Origin: Sacculina carcini
Lineage: Eukaryota; Arthropoda; Thecostraca; Sacculinidae
Direction: 5' to 3'
NCBI GenBank assembly: GCA_916048095.2
Contig: OU696582.1
Span: 6,872,270-6,936,269, forward strand
Length of the DNA stretch: 64,000 nt
A program made the translations under genes and the position numbers. Shown here piece by piece: positions 52,224 through 60,133 of this stretch (position 1 is its first letter; every line of letters begins with the position of its first letter). The notes below the pieces were generated by a model. The model was not told the DNA's origin, ran no database searches, and saw only the letters and a program-made list of their open reading frames with translations.

Positions 52224-52511
52224 CTAACCCTTCCTGATGCTCCGTATCTCGATGTAGGACCGTCCTCCGTGAAACGAGATCGCTGGAATCCCTAAGACAA
52301 CAGGATCAGACTCTCCGACCTTCTGGACAGTGTCACCAGCCGTCATGAAGATCTCCACGAGTGGCTTAAGAGGTAACCCACTAAGCTCTGCTCTGCAGTT
52401 GTCAATCAGGACGCGAGGATTGATGACCTCCTCTTGCACACTAACGGGAATGTCCATCAGATATTCCTTTCTCTCTGGGTTAAAGATGGTGATTTTGACC
52501 TGAAGATACAT
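52224..52511 (-). CDS. 95-aa ORF in the matrix-gene position
   Basis: Open from ATG 52511 to the stop at 52224. It lies between the P-like ORF (125 nt upstream) and L (104 nt downstream), the place of the matrix gene in mononegaviruses, and has its own GAAAAAGT motif 21 nt before the ATG. The protein is rich in beta-branched and hydrophobic residues in alternating patterns (YLQVKITIF, VLGIPAISF, YIEIRSIRK), suggesting a small beta-rich fold. No signal peptide or membrane segment is seen. It is shorter than a typical bornavirus matrix protein, with no visible disablement. I do not recognise it by sequence; 'matrix-like' rests on position and character. Confidence 0.6.
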   Translation of the reverse strand: MYLQVKITIFNPERKEYLMDIPVSVQEEVINPRVLIDNCRAELSGLPLKPLVEIFMTAGDTVQKVGESDPVVLGIPAISFHGGRSYIEIRSIRKG

Positions 52512-52531
52512 GATTGTGTGGGGAGATAGTT

Positions 52532-52539
52532 ACTTTTTC
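52532..52539 (-). promoter_or_regulatory. Viral gene-junction motif before the M-like ORF
   Basis: Minus strand reads gaaaaagt within ttagaaaaagtaact, 21 nt upstream of the ATG at 52511. Confidence 0.65.
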
Positions 52540-52636
52540 TAAAAACGAGCAAACACGCGACTAGAGATTTTACAGTTTCTTGATTATTCCATGTCTTTTG
52601 TCAGATCTGTGGTTACTGCTGAGGCACCCACACAGA

Positions 52637-53143
52637 TCACTGGCCCCATATTCCGGTCCAGTTGTCGCTAGTCCGAGGTTGTGCGCGGCTGGACGTCTCA
52701 CCCTGCACTGTTGTCTTCGCGGGTACCGGTAGAACATTGAGGGCAACTCCCCTGGACAGTTGCAGGTCCCTGTCCCTATTCAGCATTGTCGCCACCTGGG
52801 CGGACAAACGCATCATCTGCGAGTTTCCCTCCGCTATGCTCCGCCCGCACTCGGCGACTCGAGCTGTTACCTCGCGCACAGATTTAAGTGTCTCTGACCT
52901 CACATCCTCTCGCTCCACAAGAGTATCGACACGTTCGTGGAGGCTCCTAACTTGCAAGGCAAGGTCTTCCATTGACTCCTGCAATGTTTCTCTCGTCCCT
53001 TCGATGATCGCTTGAAGCTTTACGAACCGATCGTCGGGCTCGGGGGGATTTGCCATGAGCGCTGAGCTTGGTATTTCGTCGCTTCGTCCCTCCTTGGCCG
53101 CGTTCTCCGGCTCTGGTGAGCGTTTGCGTTTGGGGCGAGGCAT
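52637..53143 (-). CDS. P: Phosphoprotein-like (P) ORF, 168 aa
   Basis: Known role: P bridges L and the nucleocapsid and oligomerises through a coiled coil. Seen: open from ATG 53143, beginning with a strongly basic stretch (MPRPKRKRSPEPE) that resembles a nuclear localisation signal. A long Lys/Arg/Glu/Leu-rich segment with heptad-like spacing follows at about residues 45-120 (FVKLQAIIEG, LALQVRSLHERVDTLVERED, VREVTARV), then a Pro/Ser/Thr-rich tail. Size, helical core and place second after N all fit a bornavirus-type P, and a nuclear signal fits a nuclear-replicating virus. No stop or shift. P proteins diverge fast, so the call rests on context and architecture. Confidence 0.7.
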   Translation of the reverse strand: MPRPKRKRSPEPENAAKEGRSDEIPSSALMANPPEPDDRFVKLQAIIEGTRETLQESMEDLALQVRSLHERVDTLVEREDVRSETLKSVREVTARVAECGRSIAEGNSQMMRLSAQVATMLNRDRDLQLSRGVALNVLPVPAKTTVQGETSSRAQPRTSDNWTGIWGQ

Positions 53144-53158
53144 CGTTGTCGGTTTTTT

Positions 53159-53166
53159 ACTTTTTC
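53159..53166 (-). promoter_or_regulatory. Viral gene-junction motif before P (proximal)
   Basis: Minus strand reads gaaaaagt within tttgaaaaagtaaaa, 16 nt upstream of the P ATG at 53143. Confidence 0.65.
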
Positions 53167-53177
53167 AAATAAGGAGT

Positions 53178-53185
53178 ACTTTTTC
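53178..53185 (-). promoter_or_regulatory. Second gene-junction motif in the N-P intergenic region
   Basis: Minus strand reads gaaaaagt within ttagaaaaagtactc, 19 nt upstream of the previous one. With two copies here, one may end the N transcript and the other start P, or this is a local duplication. Confidence 0.55.
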
Positions 53186-53294
53186 TAATCAGTACACATC
53201 AATACTAAACATAGTAGGCAGAAAACATTTCAAACGATGAACCAATACAAGAAGGAGCCTTGGGGAGGTGAGCCGTGGACCCTCGATGTCCAAG

Positions 53295-54470
53295 CTATCT
53301 CTTCCGGCGGGTCTCCCCTTCGGAGTCCGACTCTGACTCGGAAGACGAGTGCTCGTGGCGCCTCGAGCGTTTCTTGGATCGAGATGAGACCATGAAAGCC
53401 GTCGGATCAAGCCCGACCTTTTTCATCGCCTCGCTGAACTCCTCAGATCCGCCGGCCTGAACTTGAGTCACTCTCACGCGGATCAGGCGATCCATGGCGA
53501 GGCGACTATCGCCCTCACCGCGATCTGAGAGAACAAATTGCCTCGCGTCGAGCTGTCCTTCTCTCTTGGCGGTTTTTATGGCCGTGTAGTACAGATCCGG
53601 GAACTTTGATGCCGCAAGGGGAAGAAGCACGTCCTCGCACAGAGATCGAGCATAGATCCATCCGCCGGGGTACTTTGACTCCACACTCAGTCTCGCGCGC
53701 TTGTAGAGTTCTACGAACTCCACGACCTGAGTCCAGACGGCCCGGATCGTGATGGCGGCGTTAGCAGGAGCAGTGCAGTAGGCGTGCATAAACTCCACAG
53801 CAACCATTCCGGCGCGCTGAAAAACCAACACTAGCTGAGCGCGCATGGCTCGGCACAGAATGGGAAACACCTCAGGGATCTCTTTCAGCAGCTCTGTCAC
53901 AATCTCACGAGGGGAGACATGCTTGTGGAGTTCTGGGCAGCAGCTTGCGATCACTTCCTCTATCACCGGAGAGTTCTCAAACGGTGATATCAGGGTTTGC
54001 CCGCCAATCACACTCGCGATGCCCGCATTCCATCTCTTTGTAAGATACGGCCTATTCTCCGCAGTGATAGGCTTGACCAGATGGCACGCGGCGATGAACG
54101 CCATCTGGACCACCCGGCTACGAGATTTCACGCCCGCATCGGGGGTGTTAACGGGCAGGACAAATGCTGCGTTCCTCGGTATCAGCGCCGGGAACAGATA
54201 GCACAACCCCGTGAGCGTGCAGGACATGGCCGGCGTTGGATGATCGGCCCCCACCTCCGCTAGCAAATCGACCCAGTGGTGGATCGAGCGGTATACCAGG
54301 ATCTTCTCTGTGGAGACCGTCTCCACCCGATAGTCTGTTGTCGCATTCTCGGAGTTCGCTTCAACGACGATCCCCCAACGCGCAGGGTCCCTCACTATTG
54401 TTGAGCTAGAATCGCTTTCTTGAGACATGGCAGTTGGTGAACCTGAAACAGAGACAAATGTTATGAACAC
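53295..54470 (-). CDS. N: Nucleoprotein-like (N) ORF, 391 aa, bornavirus-like
   Basis: Known role: N coats genomic RNA to make the template for L. Seen: open from ATG 54470 (28 nt below the conserved motif) to 53295; an in-frame ATG at 54428 (MSQESDSSS) is the alternative start. The body (residues ~60-330) is mostly helical-looking, with features I associate with bornavirus-type N: a Leu-rich stretch ending LFPALIPRNAAFVLP near 90-110, a PGGWIYARSLCEDVLLP segment near 265, and a closing SEEFSEAMKKVGLDP near 345-360. The C-terminus adds a basic then acidic Ser-rich tail (SRSKKRSRRH, SSSESESDSEGE) resembling a nuclear signal with phospho-sites. Length is close to known bornavirus N. First gene of the series; fully open. 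Family call by resemblance only. Confidence 0.8.
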   Translation of the reverse strand: MFITFVSVSGSPTAMSQESDSSSTIVRDPARWGIVVEANSENATTDYRVETVSTEKILVYRSIHHWVDLLAEVGADHPTPAMSCTLTGLCYLFPALIPRNAAFVLPVNTPDAGVKSRSRVVQMAFIAACHLVKPITAENRPYLTKRWNAGIASVIGGQTLISPFENSPVIEEVIASCCPELHKHVSPREIVTELLKEIPEVFPILCRAMRAQLVLVFQRAGMVAVEFMHAYCTAPANAAITIRAVWTQVVEFVELYKRARLSVESKYPGGWIYARSLCEDVLLPLAASKFPDLYYTAIKTAKREGQLDARQFVLSDRGEGDSRLAMDRLIRVRVTQVQAGGSEEFSEAMKKVGLDPTAFMVSSRSKKRSRRHEHSSSESESDSEGETRRKR

Positions 54471-54497
54471 GAAAAAAATGGCACTGTGTAGTGATTC

Positions 54498-54505
54498 ACT
54501 TTTTC
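54498..54505 (-). promoter_or_regulatory. Viral gene-junction motif before N
   Basis: Minus strand reads gaaaaagt within tatgaaaaagtgaat, 28 nt upstream of the ATG at 54470. As the first gene, it has no upstream gene to end, so this copy argues for a gene-start role. Confidence 0.65.
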
Positions 54506-54595
54506 ATAGTTCCTACGAGGACAGCGCTGGTATTGAAAGAGTAGAGCTTGGAATGATGAACGAGTTTCGTATTTGTCGAGCGTATTTGTCGAGCT
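54506..54595 (-). other. Leader-like viral terminal region and host junction
   Basis: About 90 non-repetitive bases between the first viral motif and the host GT microsatellite. Its size suits a mononegavirus 3' leader, so the insertion may reach close to the genome end. The exact border is not defined: no target-site duplication or poly(A) is visible, and the left end is outside the window. Confidence 0.5.
54568..54593. repeat. 13-bp tandem duplication (cgtatttgtcgag, two copies) at the virus-host border
   Basis: Perfect head-to-tail copies at 54568-54580 and 54581-54593, immediately before the GT repeat. It may be leader sequence or a small duplication made at integration. Confidence 0.85.
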
Positions 54596-54741
54596 GTGTG
54601 TGTGTGTGTGTGTGTGTGTGTTCGTCTGTTTGTGTGTATGTGTGTTTTCGCGTGTGAGTGAGTTTCCGTTGTATGTGTGTTTATATGTGCATCTGTCTGT
54701 TTTATATGTTTGCACGTCTGTGTGTGTGTCTGAGTTATTCA

Positions 54742-54777
<36 letters not shown>

Positions 54778-54853
54778 GTTCTCATTCATTTCTGTACGTG
54801 TGTGTGTGTCGTTTTCATTCATTTCTGTATGTGTGTGTGTGTCTGAATTATTC

Positions 54854-54894
<41 letters not shown>

Positions 54895-55222
54895 CGTGTT
54901 TTTCATTCAGTTATGTGTGTGTGTGTGTGTCTTTTTCATTCATTTCTGTATTTGTGTGTGTGTGTGTGTCTTTTTCATTAATTTATGTGTGTGTGTGTGT
55001 GTGTGTGTCTTTTTCATTAATTTATGTGTGTGTGTGTGTGTTTTTCATTCATTTATGTGTGTGTGTGTGTTTTCCATTAATTGATGTGTGTGTGTGTGTT
55101 TTTTTCATTCATTTATGTGTGTGTGTGTGTCTTTTTCATTAATTTATGTGTGTGTGTGTCTTTTTTATTAATTTATGTGTGTGTGTGTGTTTGTTTTTCA
55201 TTAATTTATGTGTGTGTGTGTC
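54596..55222 (+). repeat. GT-rich microsatellite/minisatellite in a PEPD intron
   Basis: (GT)n runs of 8-28 bases alternate with a repeated spacer of the type cttttt-cattmattta at irregular 30-60-bp spacing, with one (TC)n run at about 54859-54884. Long open frames here only reflect repeat composition. The right end serves as the poly-pyrimidine-poor 3' end of the intron before exon 55233. Confidence 0.9.
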
Positions 55223-55232
55223 GCACGTGCAG

Positions 55233-55427
55233 GCCAATCTGGCGGCGACATTTCAGCCGCACGGACTTGGCCACTTGCTCGGCTGTGACGTACACGACGT
55301 GGGCGGCTACCTGGCCTCGTGTCCTCCGCGGCCCGCCACCGCCGGCCTCGCCAACCTGCGTACAGCACGACTACTGCGTGCCGGCATGGTGCTCACCGTC
55401 GAGCCAGGCTGCTACTTTATCGACCAC
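55233..55427 (+). CDS. PEPD: PEPD (Xaa-Pro dipeptidase) exon, third from last
   Basis: Prolidase cleaves dipeptides with C-terminal proline or hydroxyproline in the cytosol, using two metal ions in a creatinase/'pita-bread' fold (peptidase family M24). This exon is 65 codons in phase 0, bounded by gtgcag|gcc and gaccac|gtgcgt. It encodes [18 protein letters not shown], with the HGxGH metal ligand region, and [16 protein letters not shown], with the metal-binding Glu of the VEPG motif. Both are near-identical to vertebrate prolidase. The HDVGGY segment is specific to prolidase-type M24 proteins rather than methionine aminopeptidase. Upstream exons with the two Asp ligands are not in the window. 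Confidence 0.93.
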
Positions 55428-56084
55428 GTGCGTGTACTGTGTGTGTGTTTGTGTGTGTGTGTGTTCATCTATTTGTGCATTACGGGGTATGAGCTGTCCC
55501 GTCTCCAAATCATTATTTACCCAGGCTCTCCTTGAATTATTGAATTGATCTCGTGTTTACTGTTCTGATGTCTAAACTATTCCACTTGTCTATGCTGCTA
55601 CAAGGAAAACTGTCCTGTTTCTGATCTTCTGTCGGCATCTTGTTTTTTTCAATTCCACATCATCAGTGGCGGATTCAGAGTGAAATTTTGGGAGGGGCTG
55701 AAATAATTGGGGGGCTGTAATTTGGGGCGATTAGTCATGTACATGCATCATTATGCAACATCTTTGCGATAATCTTCAACTTCTATATGAAAAAACTATT
55801 TTTCCTAACCTCTTTTAGAGAACCTCTTGGTTATGAGGGGTTCATAGAACCATTTGTTCTCTGTGTGTGTTTGTGTCTGTGTGAGTGAGTGCGTATATGT
55901 GCTTGTGTTTTTGTTAGTTCTAGTGTGTTCACATGTCTGCTGACATTTCTTAGTTTGTTTTTAATACAGACACATTTACTCAGCACCATATACAATGTAC
56001 ACTCAAAACGCAAGCTCACACTCATTATTAATTTGAATTCATGTGTATTTGTGTGTGTATTTGTGTGTGCTTATGAGCGACCAG
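55428..56084 (+). other. PEPD intron, no further gene seen
   Basis: 657 bp, GT-type 5' site gtgcgtg and 3' site gcgaccag. It contains a short GT run at 55439-55465. The segment cagtggcggattcagagtg...gggaggggctgaaat near 55664-55725 resembles the end of a degenerate transposon, but no partner end was found. The rest is AT-rich with no coding signal. Confidence 0.6.
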
Positions 56085-56236
56085 TTATTGAATAAAGCGC
56101 GCGCTAGTGCCGATCTGGCCGGCTTTCTGGTGGCCGATGTGTTGTCGCAGTACGAGCACACGGGCGGCGTGCGCATCGAAGACGACATCGTCGTTACCGT
56201 CGACGGCGCCGACAATCTCACCGATGTGCCGCGCAC
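56085..56236 (+). CDS. PEPD: PEPD exon, second from last
   Basis: 152 bp, entering in phase 0 after gcgaccag| and leaving after two bases of a codon at cgcac|gtcaga. It encodes LLNKARASADLAGFLV and then TGGVRIEDDIVVTVDG, where the Glu of RIED is the last metal ligand of the M24 active site, ending DVPR. The sequence continues the preceding exon without gap when compared with known prolidases (FIDH followed by LL...). The 5' splice site (gtcaga) is weaker than usual. Confidence 0.9.
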
Positions 56237-56248
56237 GTCAGAAACCGC

Positions 56249-56480
56249 TCACACACAAACACACATACACACTCACACATACACTCACTCACTCACACAT
56301 ACACACACATGCATATACACACAAGCGCTCACGTGTACACACATACACATACGTACACATACTCACACACACGCGCATACACACACTCACTCACACACAC
56401 ACGCTCATAAACACACATGCACATACACACATACTCACACTGACGCACACACACATGCGTATATACATATGCATATAAAC
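56249..56480. repeat. CA-rich microsatellite
   Basis: Imperfect (CA)n mixed with cat, ctca and taca variants starting just after the PEPD exon; frames through it are low complexity. Confidence 0.85.
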
Positions 56481-56514
56481 ATTAAATTACATTACATTAG
56501 GTAGATATTTATAT

Positions 56515-56547
56515 AGCGCCCTACACCTAGAGGGTCTCTAGGGCGCT
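56515..56547 (-). other. 3'-end hairpin of the CR1/L2-like element
   Basis: The arms agcgcc...ctagag and ctctagggcgct pair over 12 bp, with a 6-base bulge (ctacac) and a 3-base loop (ggt). It is followed by atataaatatc and the taatg tail on the element strand. 3' stem-loops next to short tandem tails are recognised by RTs of the CR1/L2 group (family knowledge); the function here is inferred. Confidence 0.7.
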
Positions 56548-56731
56548 GCACACGCACACACACACACACACACAAACGCACACACACAGACACACTTACA
56601 CACACACACACACACATAGCCACACACACACACACACACACATGGCCACACACACACACACATAGCCACACACACACACACATAGCCACACACACACAGA
56701 AAGTGAAAGGTGAAGAAAGAAGAGAGATAAC

Positions 56732-58168
56732 TTACACCTTATAATCATCACTAATATAGACAATGTTCTCTAGAGTATAATACGATCTCACCATGAAAAA
56801 TTTCTTTGAATGTTTTTTGAAAACAGGGATAGAATTGATAGAACGTAGTGTTGGGGAGAGCTTATTGTAAATACGGGGTCCTAAGATAGAGAAACAGCGA
56901 TTATAGTGAGTATGTCTAGAAGCAAAAGCAGGTTCCAATAAGAGACGAGAATCATCAGTTGACCTAAGTGTACGAGTAGATTTCTTGAAGGATAGAAGTT
57001 CAAATAAGTACGATGGCTTACGGAGAATGAGAGTGGAATGGATGATCAAACAGATGCGGTAGTCAATAAGCGCCTTAATAGGAAGAAGTCCCAATTTTTG
57101 TAGATAGGGAGAGACATGAGAGCCAGCAGGGAGATTGTAGATCAGACGACAAGCTTTACTAATAACAGATTGAAGTTTGCGAAGCTGGCGGTGGTTCAGA
57201 GAAAGAAAGAGCGAGCAACAATATTGAATCCTACTGAGAATGAAAGAATTAGCCAGTTTGAAAGCAGCAGAGACAGTTAAATATCTACGGATAGAATAGA
57301 TTCGCCTAATGTGAAAGTTACATACCCTAATGATATCATAGATGTATGGTTCAAAAGAAAGAGAATCATCTAGCAAGACACCTAAGCTACGAACAGATTT
57401 AGATAGAGGAACAGATAGACAAGTTAAACTTTTAGAAGATTGAAAAAGGATAAATTTGGTCTTATCCGGATTGAGCTTGAGATGGTGGGACAAAGACCAG
57501 GTTTCAATGTCATCCAAGAGAGAAGAAACATAAGATTGGGAAATAGTATCAGACGAGAGAATAATTTGGATGTCATCCGCAAAGATTTGGAAAGTGACAT
57601 CATGACGATGAAGGATTTCACCTATGGAGGTTAAGTAAATATTAAAAAGGAGAGGGCCTAGGACGGACCCCTGTGGGACACCGTATGAGAGTGGGAAAGA
57701 CTCACTACAAGAATCACTGGTACAAACCAGCTGAGATCGTGAAAGAAGATAAGAGCGGAATGATAGTGCAGTGCCACTAATACCTAGGTTGGATAGAGTA
57801 TTGAGTAGAATTAGATGATCAACAGCGTCAAAAGCCGCAGAGAAGTCCAGTTGAATGAGAAGAACATCCTTAAAAGCAAGAGTAGATTTAAGAATAGAGT
57901 CATAGAGGAAGGGAAGCGAGGTTTCTGTTGAGTGAAAACTACGGAAGCCTGATTGTTCAGGGAGAAATAGATCATGGCGCTCAAGGTAGTCCGAAATCTG
58001 GACATAAGCGGCCATTTCAAGCGATTTGGATAGCCAAGGAATTCTAGAGATAGGACGATAGTTAGACAAACAATTGGGATCAAGGTTAGGTTTTTTCAGG
58101 ATAGGGGGAATACTTGCGCTTTTAGACGCAAGGAATTCACCGAGAGAGAAAGACGAATTGATAATATA
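56732..58168 (-). CDS. Reverse transcriptase fragment of the CR1/L2-like element
   Basis: About 478 residues of open frame belong to the element; the frame extends further upstream to 58363 only through CA-repeat codons. Motifs in order: [41 protein letters not shown] with the motif-A Asp, [17 protein letters not shown], and FADDIQI with the catalytic DD, then [12 protein letters not shown] and an [13 protein letters not shown] thumb region. It matches the CR1/L2/Rex1 side of non-LTR RTs; no RNase H. No internal stop, so the copy is fairly young, but without a promoter or endonuclease it cannot move by itself. Confidence 0.87.
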   Translation of the reverse strand, partial: YIINSSFSLGEFLASKSASIPPILKKPNLDPNCLSNYRPISRIPWLSKSLEMAAYVQISDYLERHDLFLPEQSGFRSFHSTETSLPFLYDSILKSTLAFKDVLLIQLDFSAAFDAVDHLILLNTLSNLGISGTALSFRSYLLSRSQLVCTSDSCSESFPLSYGVPQGSVLGPLLFNIYLTSIGEILHRHDVTFQIFADDIQIILSSDTISQSYVSSLLDDIETWSLSHHLKLNPDKTKFILFQSSKSLTCLSVPLSKSVRSLGVLLDDSLSFEPYIYDIIRVCNFHIRRIYSIRRYLTVSAAFKLANSFILSRIQYCCSLFLSLNHRQLRKLQSVISKACRLIYNLPAGSHVSPYLQKLGLLPIKALIDYRICLIIHSTLILRKPSYLFELLSFKKSTRTLRSTDDSRLLLEPAFASRHTHYNRCFSILGPRIYNKLSPTLRSINSIPVFKKHSKKFFMVRSYYTLENIVYISDDYKV

Positions 58169-58196
58169 GGTGATGGATTGATAAAATAGGTGATGA

Positions 58197-58284
58197 AACA
58201 CACACACACACACACACACACACAGATAAACGCAGACAGACACCCATAAATACACACAAACACACACACACACACATATATATA
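58197..58284. repeat. CA microsatellite at the 5' edge of the truncated element
   Basis: (CA)n with interruptions, ending in a tatata run; it abuts the truncation point and may predate the insertion. Confidence 0.85.
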
Positions 58285-58747
58285 CACATGATCTAACATA
58301 CGCGGATGCAACCACTCGAATCTGATTGTATTCGTAGACTTGGTCTGTGTAATCGGGCGCCATAGAACGTACTGCAAAATCGCTTGTCGTTCCGTGATTT
58401 TGTCCTTCTCTGATTCTTTTTCATATCCTGTGTGGTATAATTGTGTTTTGACTGATGTAGCTTATGTCTGCACTGCATGTGTGGTGTACGTGTGTGTGTG
58501 TCGCGGCCAGATACAGTAGTCAAAATAAAACTTGTCTTAGGCTAGGTTAGTTAGAAAAGAGAAAGAAAGTCGGCAGTGAAGCGAGACCAGACCTACATGA
58601 GGCTCAATGGTTCCGTGCGTCAAGTGCAATTTCAGGTGGACGGCGGGGAAGATGCTAATTTATCGCTAAATCTAGCCTCATTTGGCCGACGTTGATTGTT
58701 CGCTTGCCGGGGATAGCCGCAGTGGCGTTACCTCTCGGCCTACCCAT

Positions 58748-59060
58748 GACCTGTGTGTGTAGTGGCTATATGTGTGTGTGTGTTTGTAGTAACTCTATGT
58801 GTGTGTGTGTTTGTGTAGTGACTATATGTGTGTGTGTGTAGTGACCCTATGTGTGTGTGTAGTGACCCTATGTGTGTGTGTAGTGACTATATGTGTGTGT
58901 GTGTTTGTGTAGTAACTATATGTGTGTATTTGTGTGTGTAGTGACTATATATGTGTGTGTGTGTGTAGTGACTATATGTGTGTGTGTGTGTGTGTGTAGT
59001 GACTCTGTGTGTGTGTTGTTTGTGTAGTGACTATATGTGTGTGTGTTTGTGTGTATTGCA
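58748..59060. repeat. GT minisatellite, unit about 25-35 bp
   Basis: Repeated module of (GT)4-9 followed by agtgactatat or agtgaccctat, about ten copies with variable GT length. Confidence 0.9.
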
Positions 59061-59762
59061 CACAAACACACACGAGTGTGCGCGCACGAAAACGTCGATA
59101 GTGCATTATACGTGCTTGCAACATTGTGCACGTGCTTGCAACGTTGTGCAGTTCGCAAAATTGTCTTGTGCAGTCGCGCACGTGTGTTTGTTGTTGCGTG
59201 AGAGACCCAGCGTGATTGTGACGTGAAAAGCGATTCTGATGGTTCAACTATCGTACAGTGACCTTATTCCGAATCTCGTAGAAAGGCAACACTCGTGCGC
59301 GCGCTAAAAATTTGGCTTTGTTTTAAAAAATGACCTTTTGATAGCATGACCTTTTTTAGGTCAGATGTTTCAATTGGCTTTTTGAGTCACGTACCAAACC
59401 ATTATAAACTCGCATTGCGAACATATCGAACTTAACTGCTCAATTCCACTATTTAAACCCGGGACATTTAAGGGATTTTACAGGTCGAACAGCCCCCAAA
59501 AAAGGATTGTTTCGGGGAGAAGAGGACGTATGGCCACGCCAAAATATCGCCATTTAAATCGACATTTTGTCTGCAATTATTCATTATTCAGAATATCTGG
59601 ACACACGGCTTGACTCAATGTATAAATATCACTTGACATAGAAGAACCAAGGCCGTTTCAGCGTATCTCAACCAGCGGTCATACAATTATACAGCCATTT
59701 CAATAATAGAATGCTTTGATCGTAATTTCTTGAGGACGTACGAATTTGTTAATGTATGTGTT

Positions 59763-60014
59763 CCTCATACTAATCTTGCATTTGTATTATTTCACATGTG
59801 TACCTCGTGACAGTGTATGAATAATACTTATAATAATAAGGAACGCCCAAGTATGACCCTGAGTCATTCAAAAAGGAACATACACATTCCTCATACAAAT
59901 CTAGCATTTGTATTATTTTACCGGTGTATCTCGTGACAGTGTACGAATAGTACTTATAATAATAAAGAACGCTCAATTATGACCTTGAGTCATTTATAAA
60001 GAAACATACACTTT
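59763..60014. repeat. 126-bp tandem duplication, two diverged copies
   Basis: The copies start with cctcatac at 59763 and 59889; a third start (cctctaat) is seen at 60015 before the GT tract. They share tgcatttgtattatttc, cgtgacagtgta, cttataataata and gagtcatt, with about one base in seven different. It lies directly upstream of the last PEPD exon. No ORF of note. Confidence 0.85.
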
Positions 60015-60054
60015 CCTCTAATGTATATATGCACGTGTGTGTGTGTGTGTGTAG

Positions 60055-60133
60055 AATTGATGATATTGAGGCTCTGATGGCTGAGGGACGCAAACAGGAG
60101 GTGCATGTTCCTCAGTTGCACGCCCCACAATGA
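60055..60133 (+). CDS. PEPD: PEPD last exon with stop codon
   Basis: It starts after gtgtgtgtag|; its first base completes a Thr codon (AC|A) from the previous exon. It then reads IDDIEALMAEGRKQEVHVP and ends HAPQ with TGA at 60131-60133. It corresponds to the short C-terminal tail of prolidases (VEEIEA-like segment after VPRT). With the two exons above it gives the last 141 residues of the enzyme. The 3' splice site lacks a strong poly-pyrimidine tract and is preceded by GT repeats. Confidence 0.88.

Larger units (their letters stand above)
1..54595 (-). other. Endogenous mononegavirus-derived locus (N, P, M-like, L, plus an amplified L array)
   Basis: Seen: on the minus strand, from right to left, a short leader-like stretch, a 391-aa ORF, a 168-aa ORF, a 95-aa ORF, an L-type polymerase gene, then repeated L fragments out to the left edge. 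Host microsatellite and PEPD exons abut the right end, so this is integrated DNA and not a free viral genome. Known: the order N-P-(M)-(G)-L and an L with a GDNQ catalytic motif are hallmarks of Mononegavirales. Inferred: a bornavirus-like lineage, from the N and P sizes and basic nuclear-signal-like stretches in both. The left end of the locus is outside the window. Confidence 0.85.
56481..58168 (-). mobile_element. 5'-truncated CR1/L2-like non-LTR retrotransposon
   Basis: The minus-strand copy begins near 58168 inside the RT region, next to a CA tract, and ends at 56481-56500 with a short taatg-type tail. It keeps a complete RT core and C-terminus, then a 3' region with CA repeats (56548-56696) and a hairpin at 56515-56547. 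The endonuclease and ORF1 are missing, as usual for 5' truncation during target-primed reverse transcription. It lies antisense in the PEPD intron. Confidence 0.85.
56237..60054 (+). other. Last PEPD intron (3.8 kb), filled with repeats
   Basis: Phase-2 intron from gtcaga to gtgtag. It contains a CA-rich tract, an antisense CR1/L2-like element, further CA and GT tracts and a 126-bp tandem duplication (listed separately). The stretches 58285-58745 and 59061-59760 are unique-looking with no gene or RNA that I can support. Confidence 0.8.

Noticed and set aside
53178..53185. Reading the second N-P motif as an N gene-end signal with certainty
   Set aside because: No comparable extra motif occurs in the other gaps, so a local duplication is equally possible.
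54573..55142. 189-codon frame rich in Val, Cys and Phe
   Set aside because: It is a translation of GT repeats and cattta spacers, with no gene-like composition.
55664..55725. Possible DNA-transposon end (cagtggcggattcag...)
   Set aside because: No matching inverted end or target duplication nearby; kept only as a note in the intron entry.
58560..58745. Possible SINE or tRNA-like segment (ggggatagccgcagtggcgtt...)
   Set aside because: No clear A and B boxes in the right spacing and no second copy in the window.
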